The position numbers were made by a program, and so were the translations under genes. 64,000 nt of DNA, taken from Tenacibaculum skagerrakense (GTDB lineage Bacteria; Bacteroidota; Bacteroidia; Flavobacteriales; Flavobacteriaceae). The stretch spans positions 1-64,000 of the forward strand of contig NZ_SLXM01000003.1 of assembly GCF_004345825.1 (NCBI RefSeq). The letters run 5' to 3'. Positions 1-8,461 of the stretch are shown piece after piece. Under the pieces are notes generated by a model, which did not search any database, was not told the DNA's origin, and worked only from the letters and a program-made list of their open reading frames with translations. Position 1 is the first letter of the stretch; every line of letters starts with the position of its first letter.

Positions 1-5
1 GGATA

Positions 6-49
6 ATTCTAATTTTATATTAGAATGAAAAAGGGGACTTTTAGTCCCC
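6..49 (-). terminator. Terminator downstream of secA
   Basis: On the minus strand a 7-bp stem (ggggact at 33-39 with agtcccc at 43-49, loop of three) is followed by a run of T, the usual intrinsic terminator form. A second A/T-rich stem (6-13 with 19-26) lies beyond it. Another 8-bp stem, ctctgtac/gtacagag at 63-83, sits between the terminator and the secA stop codon and may protect the 3' end of the message. Confidence 0.75.
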
Positions 50-87
50 AGTATAATAAAACCTCTGTACTTTCAGTACAGAGTGAT

Positions 88-3000
88 TTAGTTATTATGT
101 AATACCCAAGTTCCTTGTTCTATTAAAGGAATGGCTTGTTTGTATTTAACATCTTTTTCTTCACCAGACATTACGTTTTTAATTGTAACTCGTTCATTAC
201 GTCCGATTTTCGGTTGTTCTCTAACAACAGTTTCAATAATTTGTTGTTCTTGTGTTTGTTGGTTACGAGCATTATTAAAAGCTTGTTGTGTTGAATTTTG
301 AACTTCGTCTTTACGTAAGTCTAATTTTTCTCTCTTTTGTTCACGAGCTTCAGAAATTTGAGACTCATCTTCTGTAGGAAGTTTTCCTTTGAATAAGAAA
401 GAAAGTACTTCTTTATTGATTTTATCAATAGTTTCTTGGAAAAGTTCAAATGCTTCGAACTTGTATACTAATAATGGATCTTTCTGTTCATAAGTAGCAT
501 TTTGAACAGTTTGTTTTAACTCGTCCATTCTACGTAAATGATCTTTCCAGTTCTCGTCTATAATTGCAAGTGTAATGTTCTTTTCAAAATCGTTAACTAA
601 AGACTTAGCTTCTGTTTCATAAGCTTCCTTTAAATTGGTAACCACACGAATTGTTTTAGAACCATCAGTGAAAGGAACTACAATTCGCTCATAACGATCT
701 CCTTCGTTTTCATATACATTTTTGATAACAGGGAATGCTTGTGTCGCATTTCTTTCAGCATCTTTTTTATAGTTTTCTGATACTATTTTGTATAGTTCAT
801 CAACTAATACTTGTTCATCTTTACTGTTAAATTCTTCTTCAGTGAAAGGAGAAGTCATAGATGAAAAACGAATTAATTCAAACTCAAAATTTTGAAAATC
901 TTTATTCATTTTATTAGCACGCACAACTGCATCACAAGTATCATAAATCATATTTGCAATATCAATTTGTAAGCGTTTTCCATCTAAAGCATGACGACGG
1001 CGTTTGTATACAAACTCACGTTGAGAGTTCATAACATCATCATATTCTAATAATCGTTTACGTATTCCGAAGTTATTTTCTTCTACTTTCTTTTGAGCTC
1101 TCTCAATTGATTTTGTGATTAAACGATCCTGAATTACTTCACCCTCTTTCAATCCTAATCGATCCATCATTTTGGCAATTCTATCAGAACCGAATAAACG
1201 CATTAAATTATCGTCTAATGCAACAAAGAATTGAGAAGAACCAACATCTCCTTGACGACCAGCACGTCCACGTAACTGACGGTCAACACGACGAGAATCG
1301 TGACGTTCTGTACCAATAATAGCTAAACCACCTGCTTCTTTTACTTCATCAGTTAATTTAATATCGGTACCACGACCAGCCATGTTAGTTGCAATTGTAA
1401 CTTGTCCTGGTTTACCAGCTTCTGCAACAACATCAGCTTCTTTCTTGTGTAATTTTGCATTTAAAATATTATGAGGAATTTTGCGCATTGCTAACATTCT
1501 TCCTAATAATTCTGAAATTTCAACAGAAGTTGTACCTACTAACACGGGTCTGTTCTGCCCAACTAGTTTAACAATTTCTTCAATTACAGCATTGTATTTT
1601 TCACGAGTAGTTTTGTACAGTAAATCTTCTCTATCATCACGAGAAATTGGTTTATTTGTAGGGATTTCTACAACATCTAACTTGTAAATTTCCCAGAATT
1701 CTCCTGCTTCAGTAATTGCAGTACCTGTCATTCCAGATAATTTACGATACATTCTAAAGTAATTCTGTAACGTAACAGTTGCAAAAGTTTGTGTAGCATC
1801 TTCAATTTTCACATTTTCCTTTGCTTCAATAGCTTGGTGTAATCCATCAGAGTAACGACGACCGTCCATAATACGACCTGTTTGTTCGTCAACAATCATT
1901 ACTTTATTATCAACTACAACATACTCAACATCTTTTTCAAAAAGAGTATATGCTTTTAAAAGTTGATTCATAGTATGGATACGTTCACTCTTTACACTAA
2001 ACTCTCTATATAATTCTTCTTTAAGCTCAGCTTTTTGTTCTGGAGTATTTTCTGCTTTTTCAATTTCAGCAACTTTTATACTAATATCTGGAAGTACAAA
2101 AAATGTACTGTTTTGAGTTTTGTCAGATAAATGAGCAATACCTTTATCTGTTAAGTTAATTTGATTGTTCTTTTCTTCAATCGTAAACCATAACTCAGCA
2201 TCTACTTCAGGCATTAATTTGTTATTGTCCTGCATGTAGAAGTTTTCAGTTTTTTGTAATACTTGTTTTATTCCTTCTTGAGACAAGAACTTAATTAAGG
2301 CTTTATTTTTAGGCAATCCTCTATAAACTCTTAACAATAAGAATCCTCCGTCTTTTGTGTTCCCTTCGTTTAATAGCTTTTTAGCTTCCGCTAATACACC
2401 TACTAAATATTTGTTTTGTAAGCTAACTAAGTCTCCAACTAATGGTTTTAATTCGTTGAATTCATGAAGATCACCTTGAGGTACGGGACCAGAAATAATT
2501 AAAGGAGTACGAGCATCATCAATTAACACCGAATCAACCTCATCAATAATTGCATAATTAGGTTCACGTTGCACTAAGTCTTCTTTAGAAGAAGCCATGT
2601 TGTCTCTTAAATAATCAAAACCAAACTCATTATTAGTTCCGTATGTAATATCTGCGTTATAGGCTTTTCTTCTTTCTTCAGAATTAGGTTGATGAAAATC
2701 GATACAGTCCGTTGATAATCCATGAAACTCAAAAATTGGAGCCATCCAAGCACGGTCACGTTTTGCTAAGTAGTCGTTTACCGTAACAACATGAACACCT
2801 TTTCCAGTAAGAGCATTTAAGTACACAGGTAAGGTAGATACTAATGTTTTACCTTCTCCAGTCATCATTTCAGCAATTTTACCTTGATGTAAAACAGAAC
2901 CACCAATTAACTGAACATCATAATGAACCATATCCCAAGTTACTTCTTTACCAGAAGCGTCCCAAGAATTAGCCCAAAATGCCTTGTCATCCTCTAAACT

Positions 3001-3438
3001 TATATGTGGTCTGGTAGCAGATAACTCACGATCATATGGTGTTGCTGTAACCTCTATTTCTTCATTATTAGCAAAACGTTTAGCAGTTTCCTTCACTACA
3101 GCAAAGGCTTCAGGCATAATTTCAGCTAAAACAGCTTCTGATGCATTGTAAGTCTCATCTTTAAGTTTGTCTATCTCAGCATAAATTTCTTCTTGACGAT
3201 CAATATCTGCTGTTTTTACTTCTGCTTCTAGTTTTAAAATCTCATCTTCAAATTTTTGAGTAGCCTCTTTAATTTTAGATTTGAATTCGGTTGTTTTTTC
3301 TCTTAATTGATCGTGCGTAAGATTGGCAATTTGACTTTCGAAAGACCTAACTTTATCTACAATTGGTTGTAAAGATTTTAAATCTTTCTGCTGTTTGTCT
3401 CCTACAAAAAGTTTAATAATTGAGTTTAAAATGCTCAT
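88..3438 (-). CDS. secA: Preprotein translocase ATPase SecA
   Basis: This is the ATP-driven motor that pushes unfolded preproteins through the SecYEG channel. At 1116 residues it is longer than the roughly 900 of E. coli SecA. The extra length matches the insertion usual in Bacteroidota, here around residues 320-440 within the first ATPase lobe. Visible motifs are Walker A TGEGKT (193-198), Walker B DEVD (299-302), NMAGRGTD and the RQLRGRAGRQGD helicase motif VI. The C terminus ends in TWVLHNN without the cysteine/histidine zinc tail that binds SecB in proteobacteria. The start follows an untranslated leader of about 100 bp, and an intrinsic terminator lies after the stop. It stands as a single transcription unit. 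Identification is certain. Confidence 0.98.
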   Translation of the reverse strand: MSILNSIIKLFVGDKQQKDLKSLQPIVDKVRSFESQIANLTHDQLREKTTEFKSKIKEATQKFEDEILKLEAEVKTADIDRQEEIYAEIDKLKDETYNASEAVLAEIMPEAFAVVKETAKRFANNEEIEVTATPYDRELSATRPHISLEDDKAFWANSWDASGKEVTWDMVHYDVQLIGGSVLHQGKIAEMMTGEGKTLVSTLPVYLNALTGKGVHVVTVNDYLAKRDRAWMAPIFEFHGLSTDCIDFHQPNSEERRKAYNADITYGTNNEFGFDYLRDNMASSKEDLVQREPNYAIIDEVDSVLIDDARTPLIISGPVPQGDLHEFNELKPLVGDLVSLQNKYLVGVLAEAKKLLNEGNTKDGGFLLLRVYRGLPKNKALIKFLSQEGIKQVLQKTENFYMQDNNKLMPEVDAELWFTIEEKNNQINLTDKGIAHLSDKTQNSTFFVLPDISIKVAEIEKAENTPEQKAELKEELYREFSVKSERIHTMNQLLKAYTLFEKDVEYVVVDNKVMIVDEQTGRIMDGRRYSDGLHQAIEAKENVKIEDATQTFATVTLQNYFRMYRKLSGMTGTAITEAGEFWEIYKLDVVEIPTNKPISRDDREDLLYKTTREKYNAVIEEIVKLVGQNRPVLVGTTSVEISELLGRMLAMRKIPHNILNAKLHKKEADVVAEAGKPGQVTIATNMAGRGTDIKLTDEVKEAGGLAIIGTERHDSRRVDRQLRGRAGRQGDVGSSQFFVALDDNLMRLFGSDRIAKMMDRLGLKEGEVIQDRLITKSIERAQKKVEENNFGIRKRLLEYDDVMNSQREFVYKRRRHALDGKRLQIDIANMIYDTCDAVVRANKMNKDFQNFEFELIRFSSMTSPFTEEEFNSKDEQVLVDELYKIVSENYKKDAERNATQAFPVIKNVYENEGDRYERIVVPFTDGSKTIRVVTNLKEAYETEAKSLVNDFEKNITLAIIDENWKDHLRRMDELKQTVQNATYEQKDPLLVYKFEAFELFQETIDKINKEVLSFLFKGKLPTEDESQISEAREQKREKLDLRKDEVQNSTQQAFNNARNQQTQEQQIIETVVREQPKIGRNERVTIKNVMSGEEKDVKYKQAIPLIEQGTWVLHNN

Positions 3439-3504
3439 TTTGAGTATGTTTTAATCTGAATTAAGTTCAGAGTATAATTAGTTATTTGGTGCTTAAAAGT
3501 AAGC

Positions 3505-3530
3505 AAAAAAAAAGCCTCTATAAGAGACTC
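3505..3530 (-). terminator. Terminator downstream of the DUF2795 gene
   Basis: Reading the minus strand, a short stem (agtctct / agaggct) is followed directly by nine T residues (3504-3513 region). It separates the DUF2795 gene from secA, so secA is probably transcribed from its own promoter. Confidence 0.6.
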
Positions 3531-3545
3531 TTTGAATTTATGTTT

Positions 3546-3767
3546 TTAATATTCATCTTCGTTCCAAAGATAATCCTCTTCTGTAGGATAATCTGGCCAA
3601 ATTTCTATGATAGAATCGTAAATCTCACCTTCATCTTCGATATCCTGTAGATTTTCTACCACTTCCAAAGGAGCACCAGTACGAATAGCATAATCAATTA
3701 ATTCGTCTTTGGTTGCCGGCCAAGGTGCATCTGCTAAATAAGATGCTAATTCAAGTGTCCAATACAT
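3546..3767 (-). CDS. DUF2795 family small acidic protein
   Basis: This is a 73-residue acidic protein matching the DUF2795 pattern as I know it: an N-terminal LELASYLADAPWPATKDELI stretch and a very acidic tail ending in EDEY. Its function is unknown; the family is widespread in Bacteroidota and Actinobacteria. I placed the start at MYWTLELASY because the family normally begins there. An in-frame ATG nine codons upstream (3792-3794) is possible but adds an unconserved extension. It lies upstream of secA in the same direction, but the terminator in between argues for separate transcripts. Confidence 0.8.
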   Translation of the reverse strand: MYWTLELASYLADAPWPATKDELIDYAIRTGAPLEVVENLQDIEDEGEIYDSIIEIWPDYPTEEDYLWNEDEY

Positions 3768-3864
3768 TTCTAAATCTGTTTTAGTGTTTTGCAAAAATAA
3801 AATTTAAACTGAAAAAGTCAAGTTTTTTTTTGAAAATGTAATAGTTAATAAAAAAAGAACTTTT

Positions 3865-4437
3865 TTATAGCTTTTTAGGTATCCATTTCACCTCTTCGGC
3901 TTTCAAAAGGAAAGTCAACTTTCGTGCCAACACAAAAAGGTAGTCAGAAAGTCGGTTTAGATACATTAAAATACTAGAATCTACGGTTTCTTCTTCATTT
4001 AAAGCTACGCTTAAACGCTCTGCTCTTCTGCATACACAACGAGCTATATGACAGAATGACACAGCTTGATGCCCACCTGGCAAAATGAAATGAGTCATAG
4101 GAGGTAATTGCGCATTCATAGTGTCAATTTCATGTTCTAAAAATTCTATTGAACTATTATTTATTTTAGGAATATTTAAACGCTCTTTTCCATTTTTTAA
4201 GATTTCTTTTTCTGGAGGAGTTGCTAACATTGCTCCAAGCGTAAATAATTCATCTTGTATTTTTATTAAGGAACTTTTAGAGATATCATCTATTTCTTGA
4301 TCTCTAACAAGACCTATATAAGAATTTAATTCATCTACTGTTCCATAACTTTCTATTCGTAAGTGGTGTTTTGGAACTCTTGTACCACCAAATAGAGCAG
4401 TGGTTCCTTTATCTCCAGTTTTAGTATATATTTTCAT
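3865..4437 (-). CDS. Cob(I)alamin adenosyltransferase, PduO type
   Basis: It transfers the adenosyl group of ATP to cob(I)alamin, giving adenosylcobalamin. The 190 residues have the normal family length. The N-terminal KIYTKTGDKGTTALFGGTR and YGTVDELNSYIG segments form the ATP site of PduO/MMAB-type enzymes, and a C-terminal CRRAERLSVAL helix completes the family pattern. It lies 39 bp downstream of a thioesterase gene on the same strand, so the two may share a message. It bears on the rest of the window because the CarH-type regulator at 41920 would need adenosylcobalamin as its light-sensing cofactor. Confidence 0.95.
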   Translation of the reverse strand: MKIYTKTGDKGTTALFGGTRVPKHHLRIESYGTVDELNSYIGLVRDQEIDDISKSSLIKIQDELFTLGAMLATPPEKEILKNGKERLNIPKINNSSIEFLEHEIDTMNAQLPPMTHFILPGGHQAVSFCHIARCVCRRAERLSVALNEEETVDSSILMYLNRLSDYLFVLARKLTFLLKAEEVKWIPKKL

Positions 4438-4476
4438 TGAGTTAATTTATATGATTTCCTTACTTTTTAATTTAGT

Positions 4477-4881
4477 CTAGGAAACTTTTAGTTTTTCCAA
4501 GATATATTCAGGACAACGAATAGGTTTCATTGTTTTTTGATTTAAGAAGGCTAAGATAGTATTACCAGTACATATAATTTCTTGATGTTGATTTTTTATT
4601 TCATAATCAAACTCTATTTTAACACTTGGAGCTTTTTTTAATATGGTAGTGATTGTTAATTCATCATCATAAAAAGCAGATTTCTTAAAATTGCAATTCA
4701 GGGAAATTACAGGAAGAATTATTCCTGTTTTTTCCATATATTTGTATGTAATCCCTAGGGAACGAAGCCATTCTGTGCGGCCTATTTCAAAGTATTGAGC
4801 GTAATTTCCGTGATAAACTACCCCCATTTGATCTGTTTCGCCGTATCGTACCCTTACATTAGAATTGTGATTAACTGTCAT
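4477..4881 (-). CDS. Acyl-CoA thioesterase, YbgC/FadM type (4HBT)
   Basis: This 134-residue single hot-dog-fold protein hydrolyses acyl-CoA or 4-hydroxybenzoyl-CoA-like thioesters; the exact substrate cannot be read from sequence. The family signature is clear near the N terminus: VRYGETDQMGVVYHGNYAQYFE contains the catalytic aspartate (D in ETDQMG), followed by GRTEWLR. It begins about 170 bp from, and divergent to, dnaA, and is followed by the cobalamin adenosyltransferase. Confidence 0.92.
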   Translation of the reverse strand: MTVNHNSNVRVRYGETDQMGVVYHGNYAQYFEIGRTEWLRSLGITYKYMEKTGIILPVISLNCNFKKSAFYDDELTITTILKKAPSVKIEFDYEIKNQHQEIICTGNTILAFLNQKTMKPIRCPEYILEKLKVS

Positions 4882-4953
4882 TAAGTTTTTTATCGAATCT
4901 TACATAAAAAAAAAATAAAAATCAATACCAATTTGATTTTTTTTTACTGAAAT

Positions 4954-5027
4954 TTATTCACACTTTTGTTCACCCGTAGGGAGGGTAATTAAACATATTT
5001 TTTTTCGCAATTTTATAGTTGTGAACA
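4954..5027 (+). promoter_or_regulatory. Candidate DnaA box and repeats upstream of dnaA
   Basis: TTATTCACA at 4954-4962 fits the relaxed DnaA box TTATNCACA. Nearby, TGTTCAC (4967-4973) and GTGAACA (5021-5027) form an inverted pair. This could be an autoregulatory DnaA site. One clear box is not enough to call an origin of replication. Confidence 0.35.
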
Positions 5028-5050
5028 TAATTTTTTTCTGAAAAACTTAA

Positions 5051-6475
5051 ATGAATAAATCTGCTGAATTAGTTTGGTTAAACTGTTTGTCTTTTATAAA
5101 GGACAATATAAAACCTCAGGCATACAAGACATGGTTCGAACCAATAAAACCTGTTAAGTTGTCTGGAGAGGCATTAACTGTACAAGTTCCTAGTAAGTTT
5201 TTTTATGAATGGTTAGAAGAACATTATATTAAATTATTAAGAGTAGCTTTAATCAAAGAATTAGGAGAGCACGCTAAGTTAATTTATGATGTTCGAATGG
5301 AGAATACTTACAGTAGTAACAGTCCGCAAACTGTTAAAATTCCAAGTTCAAACAGAAATCCTTTAAAACCTCAAAAGGTAACAGTTCCTTTAGAATCTAA
5401 AAGGGAGTTAAAGAATCCTTTTATAATTCCTGGTTTACAAAAAGTTAAGATAGAATCTCAGTTAAATCCAAATTATAATTTTGATAATTTTGTTGAGGGA
5501 GATTCTAATAGATTAGCACGTTCTGCTGGAATAGCCGTAGCAAATAAACCTGGAGGAACATCTTTTAATCCATTACTTATATATGGAGGAGTAGGTTTAG
5601 GGAAAACTCATTTAGCACACGCTATTGGGGTTGATATTAAAGACAAATATCCTGATAAAACAGTTTTATACATTTCTTCTGAAAAGTTTACACAACAATT
5701 TATCGATTCTGTAAAATCAAATACAAGAAATGATTTCATTCATTTCTATCAGATGATTGACGTATTAATTATTGACGATGTTCAGTTTTTATCTGGTAAA
5801 GCAGGTACACAGGATGTATTCTTCCATATTTTTAACCATTTACATCAAAATGGAAAACAGGTTATTTTAACTTCAGATAAGGCGCCTGTTGATATGCAAG
5901 ATATTGAACAGAGATTATTATCTCGTTTCAAGTGGGGATTGTCTGCGGAGTTGCAAAATCCTGATTATGAGACTCGAGTTTCAATATTGCAACGTAAGTT
6001 GTTTAGAGATGGTGTTGAGATGCCAGAAGATATTGTAGAGTATATTGCGAAGAATGTAAAATCTAATGTAAGAGAACTTGAAGGTGTTATTATTTCAATG
6101 ATTGCTCAAGCATCATTTAATCGAAAGGAATTTACATTAGAATTAGCTAGACAGATAGTTGATAAATTTGTTAAGAATACGAAGAAAGAAGTTTCTATAG
6201 ACTATATACAAAAAGTAGTTTCTAAGTATTTTGATATGGATGTGGCAACATTACAATCAAAAACTCGAAAAAGACATGTTGTTCAAGCGCGCCAGTTAGC
6301 TATGTATTTTGCTAAACGAATGACTAAATCTTCATTAGCGAGCATTGGTAGTCAAATTGGACAAAGAGATCATGCAACTGTTCTTCATGCATGTAAAACT
6401 GTTGATAATTTAACTGAGACAGATAAGCAATTTAGAAAGTACGTAGACGATTTAACAAAGAAATTAACATTCTAA
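5051..6475 (+). CDS. dnaA: Chromosomal replication initiator DnaA
   Basis: This AAA+ protein opens the replication origin and also acts as a transcription factor. It has 474 residues, the normal length. Domain I starts with ELVWLNCLSFIKDNI, a variable linker covers about 85-135, and the ATPase domain has Walker A GGVGLGKT (179-186) and the Walker B region VLIIDDVQFL. The C-terminal DNA-binding domain has the signature QRDHATVLHACKTV. The gene heads a plus-strand run with a phosphatase and a methyltransferase, the order I expect in Flavobacteriaceae. A possible DnaA box lies in the upstream gap. Confidence 0.99.
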   Translation: MNKSAELVWLNCLSFIKDNIKPQAYKTWFEPIKPVKLSGEALTVQVPSKFFYEWLEEHYIKLLRVALIKELGEHAKLIYDVRMENTYSSNSPQTVKIPSSNRNPLKPQKVTVPLESKRELKNPFIIPGLQKVKIESQLNPNYNFDNFVEGDSNRLARSAGIAVANKPGGTSFNPLLIYGGVGLGKTHLAHAIGVDIKDKYPDKTVLYISSEKFTQQFIDSVKSNTRNDFIHFYQMIDVLIIDDVQFLSGKAGTQDVFFHIFNHLHQNGKQVILTSDKAPVDMQDIEQRLLSRFKWGLSAELQNPDYETRVSILQRKLFRDGVEMPEDIVEYIAKNVKSNVRELEGVIISMIAQASFNRKEFTLELARQIVDKFVKNTKKEVSIDYIQKVVSKYFDMDVATLQSKTRKRHVVQARQLAMYFAKRMTKSSLASIGSQIGQRDHATVLHACKTVDNLTETDKQFRKYVDDLTKKLTF

Positions 6476-6488
6476 AATTTAATTTTAT

Positions 6489-6938
6489 ATGAGAATACTT
6501 ATGGTTTGCTTGGGGAATATTTGTCGTTCGCCATTAGCTGAAGGTATTCTAAGATCAAAAATTATTTCTGATACTGTTATCGTAGATTCTGCAGGTACTT
6601 CAGGATTTCATCAAGGAGAGTTACCGGATCCAAGGTCAATAGCTGTAGCTAGATTGAATGGGATTGATATTACGAATCAACGTTCACGAAAGTTTTTAGT
6701 AGAAGATTTTGATAACTTTGATTTAATTTATGCTATGGATCAAAGTAATTATCGTAATATTTTAGACTTAGCTAGAAACAGTGAAGAGGAATCTAAAGTG
6801 AGAATGATTTTAAACGAATCACATCCTAATCAAAATTTAAATGTACCTGATCCTTATTATGGAGGAGATAAAGGTTTCGATAATGTATTTAGGATGTTAG
6901 ATGAAGCATGTGAAATTATTGCTTCTCAAATACAATAA
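6489..6938 (+). CDS. Low molecular weight protein-tyrosine phosphatase
   Basis: This small cytoplasmic phosphatase (149 residues) hydrolyses phosphotyrosine by a cysteine phospho-intermediate. The CX5R loop is at the N terminus (C7 and R13 in VCLGNICRS). The general acid aspartate is in the NVPDPYYGG segment near residue 121, at the usual distance. It starts 13 bp after dnaA and ends 7 bp before the methyltransferase, so the three genes are probably co-transcribed. Its substrate is unknown; no tyrosine kinase or capsule gene lies nearby. Confidence 0.95.
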   Translation: MRILMVCLGNICRSPLAEGILRSKIISDTVIVDSAGTSGFHQGELPDPRSIAVARLNGIDITNQRSRKFLVEDFDNFDLIYAMDQSNYRNILDLARNSEEESKVRMILNESHPNQNLNVPDPYYGGDKGFDNVFRMLDEACEIIASQIQ

Positions 6939-6945
6939 GTAGCTT

Positions 6946-7650
6946 ATGTTAGGTAAACTTTATTTAATTCCAACAACTTTAGGAGATACAGAACCATTGG
7001 AAGTAATGCCTATTTCTGTTAAAAAAGTAATTGAATCGCTCGATTATTTTATTGTTGAGAACGAAAAAACAGCAAGAAGGTATATTAAGAGAATTACACC
7101 TAGCAAAGTGCAGTCTGAGCTACATTTCATGAAGATTGATAAGTTTTCACACGAACTAGAAACAAGAAATTATTTAGATGTTTGTCAGCATGGGATTTCG
7201 GTAGGAGTTTTATCTGAAGCGGGAGTTCCGGGTGTAGCTGATCCAGGAGCAACGATAGTAAAACAAGCACATGAAAAAGGAATACAAGTAATTCCTTTAG
7301 TTGGTCCGTCTTCTATTTTATTAGCAATGATGGCTTCGGGAATGAATGGTCAAAATTTTGCTTTTAATGGGTATTTACCTATTGATAAATCTGATAAGAA
7401 GAAAGTTTTAAAGGAGTTAGAAAAAGTTTCAAGAGATAAAAAACAGTCACAAATTTTTATTGAAACTCCTTACAGAAACGGTAAAATGTTAGATGATTTA
7501 CGAACTACTTTACAACCAAATACTAGACTTTGTGTGGCTTGTGATATTACTTTGCCAACAGAATACATTAAAACACTTCCTGTTTCTAAATGGAAATCTG
7601 AAAACCCTGATTTACACAAAAGGCCTGCAATTTTTATTATACAGGCCTAA
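6946..7650 (+). CDS. SAM-dependent methyltransferase, RsmI-like (tetrapyrrole methylase fold)
   Basis: This 234-residue protein has the tetrapyrrole/corrin methylase fold shared by RsmI, which 2'-O-methylates C1402 of 16S rRNA. Family stretches are KLYLIPTTLGDTEP at the N terminus, SEAGVPGVADPG in the SAM-binding loop and PLVGPSSILLAMMASG. The motifs deviate somewhat from classical RsmI (GVPGVADPG where RsmI has GTPLISDPG), so it may be the shorter paralogue common in Bacteroidota rather than RsmI itself. The target is therefore uncertain. It follows the phosphatase by 7 bp. Confidence 0.85.
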   Translation: MLGKLYLIPTTLGDTEPLEVMPISVKKVIESLDYFIVENEKTARRYIKRITPSKVQSELHFMKIDKFSHELETRNYLDVCQHGISVGVLSEAGVPGVADPGATIVKQAHEKGIQVIPLVGPSSILLAMMASGMNGQNFAFNGYLPIDKSDKKKVLKELEKVSRDKKQSQIFIETPYRNGKMLDDLRTTLQPNTRLCVACDITLPTEYIKTLPVSKWKSENPDLHKRPAIFIIQA

Positions 7651-7683
7651 TTAAAAATCTATAATGTAATAAGTAATTGTTTT

Positions 7684-8259
7684 TTATACGGTAGCTTTTT
7701 TGTCTGCTTTGATGTGAGAAACATCGTATCCTGCAAATTTCTTTAAATACGATTCTATTGACGTTCCATATGAATCTCTAAATTGAAACTTACCATAAGA
7801 ACGTAAAAACTTTTTTACGTTTCCAGCACCTGCTAAATGAGCTGCTGCTAAAATTCCAGATTCAGTTATAACGATACCTTTTATGCGTTTTCCTACAAAA
7901 CGGGAAATATCCCTTCTTAAAATCCATTTATTCACCTTACAAAGTGCAGTGAAAGCCCTCTCTTGTAGTTCAGGGTTTTTCAGGAATTTTTGAGTATCAT
8001 AAATTTTAAAACGACGTAATGTGCTTTTACCAAATTGGTATTTCCCAAGATATCCGAGAGTATTTACAACTCTATATTTACCTTGTGATTCTTTAAAAGC
8101 TAAAGCTTCTTTAAATCCTATGAAGTCTTTTTCTAGGATTAATAGGTCCTCGGTTGTAGTGTAGTTTATTGGCTTAGTTTTCTCTGATAATTTCCCCTTC
8201 TTATCTGTAAAACTAAATAGTGTAATAAAAATTAAAATTGCCCCTAATTTTCTGATAAT
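7684..8259 (-). CDS. Lysozyme/transglycosylase-like exported protein with non-standard start
   Basis: The open frame runs from a TAA at 8275-8277 to the stop at 7684 and encodes about 191 residues. It opens with a basic/hydrophobic signal-like stretch (IRKLGAILIFITLFSF). A lysozyme-like core follows: KESQGKY, with a likely catalytic Glu near residue 57, then GYLGKYQFG, then SGILAAAHLAGAG, ending near FAGYDVSH. No ATG, GTG or TTG occurs before a GTG at 7933-7935, which would leave only 83 residues and remove the signal peptide and the catalytic part. ATA (8265), ATT (8259) and ATC (8256) are the only plausible starts just after a good promoter. I chose ATT, read as Met-Ile-Arg-Lys. A recent ATG mutation or base error is the alternative. 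Confidence 0.6.
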   Translation of the reverse strand: MIRKLGAILIFITLFSFTDKKGKLSEKTKPINYTTTEDLLILEKDFIGFKEALAFKESQGKYRVVNTLGYLGKYQFGKSTLRRFKIYDTQKFLKNPELQERAFTALCKVNKWILRRDISRFVGKRIKGIVITESGILAAAHLAGAGNVKKFLRSYGKFQFRDSYGTSIESYLKKFAGYDVSHIKADKKATV

Positions 8260-8284
8260 TAATATACTTTCTGTTTAGCGGGCG

Positions 8285-8317
8285 CAAATATATGACAAAA
8301 ATACAGTTCAAAACAAA
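8285..8317 (-). promoter_or_regulatory. Bacteroidota-type promoter for the lysozyme-like gene
   Basis: On the minus strand TATATTTG (8292 to 8285) matches the TAnnTTTG -7 box exactly, and TTTG (8317 to 8314) lies 21 bp upstream as the -33 box. The predicted start of transcription is only 15-25 nt before the first codons of the lysozyme-like gene, which supports reading that gene from its signal peptide. Confidence 0.65.
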
Positions 8318-8461
8318 CTTTGAGATTTTGTATATTATAAGGTTTTATCAAAAATGTACTTTTATTAGCTAATTTTTGATAATATATTAATAGTTAAACT
8401 TGTATGATTGTTAAATTTCCTAAAAAGCTGTTAATCAGTTGTAAATAATTTTTTGTTAAAA

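Noticed and set aside
1481-1687. Open frame on the plus strand inside secA
   Set aside because: It is the antisense shadow of a conserved SecA segment, without any protein-like features.
4882-5050. Origin of replication next to dnaA
   Set aside because: Only one acceptable DnaA box is present, and no cluster of boxes with an unwinding element was found.
7684-7935. Separate 83-residue gene starting at the GTG at 7933-7935
   Set aside because: The frame continues upstream through a signal peptide and the likely catalytic part of a lysozyme-like protein, so this is only the C-terminal portion.
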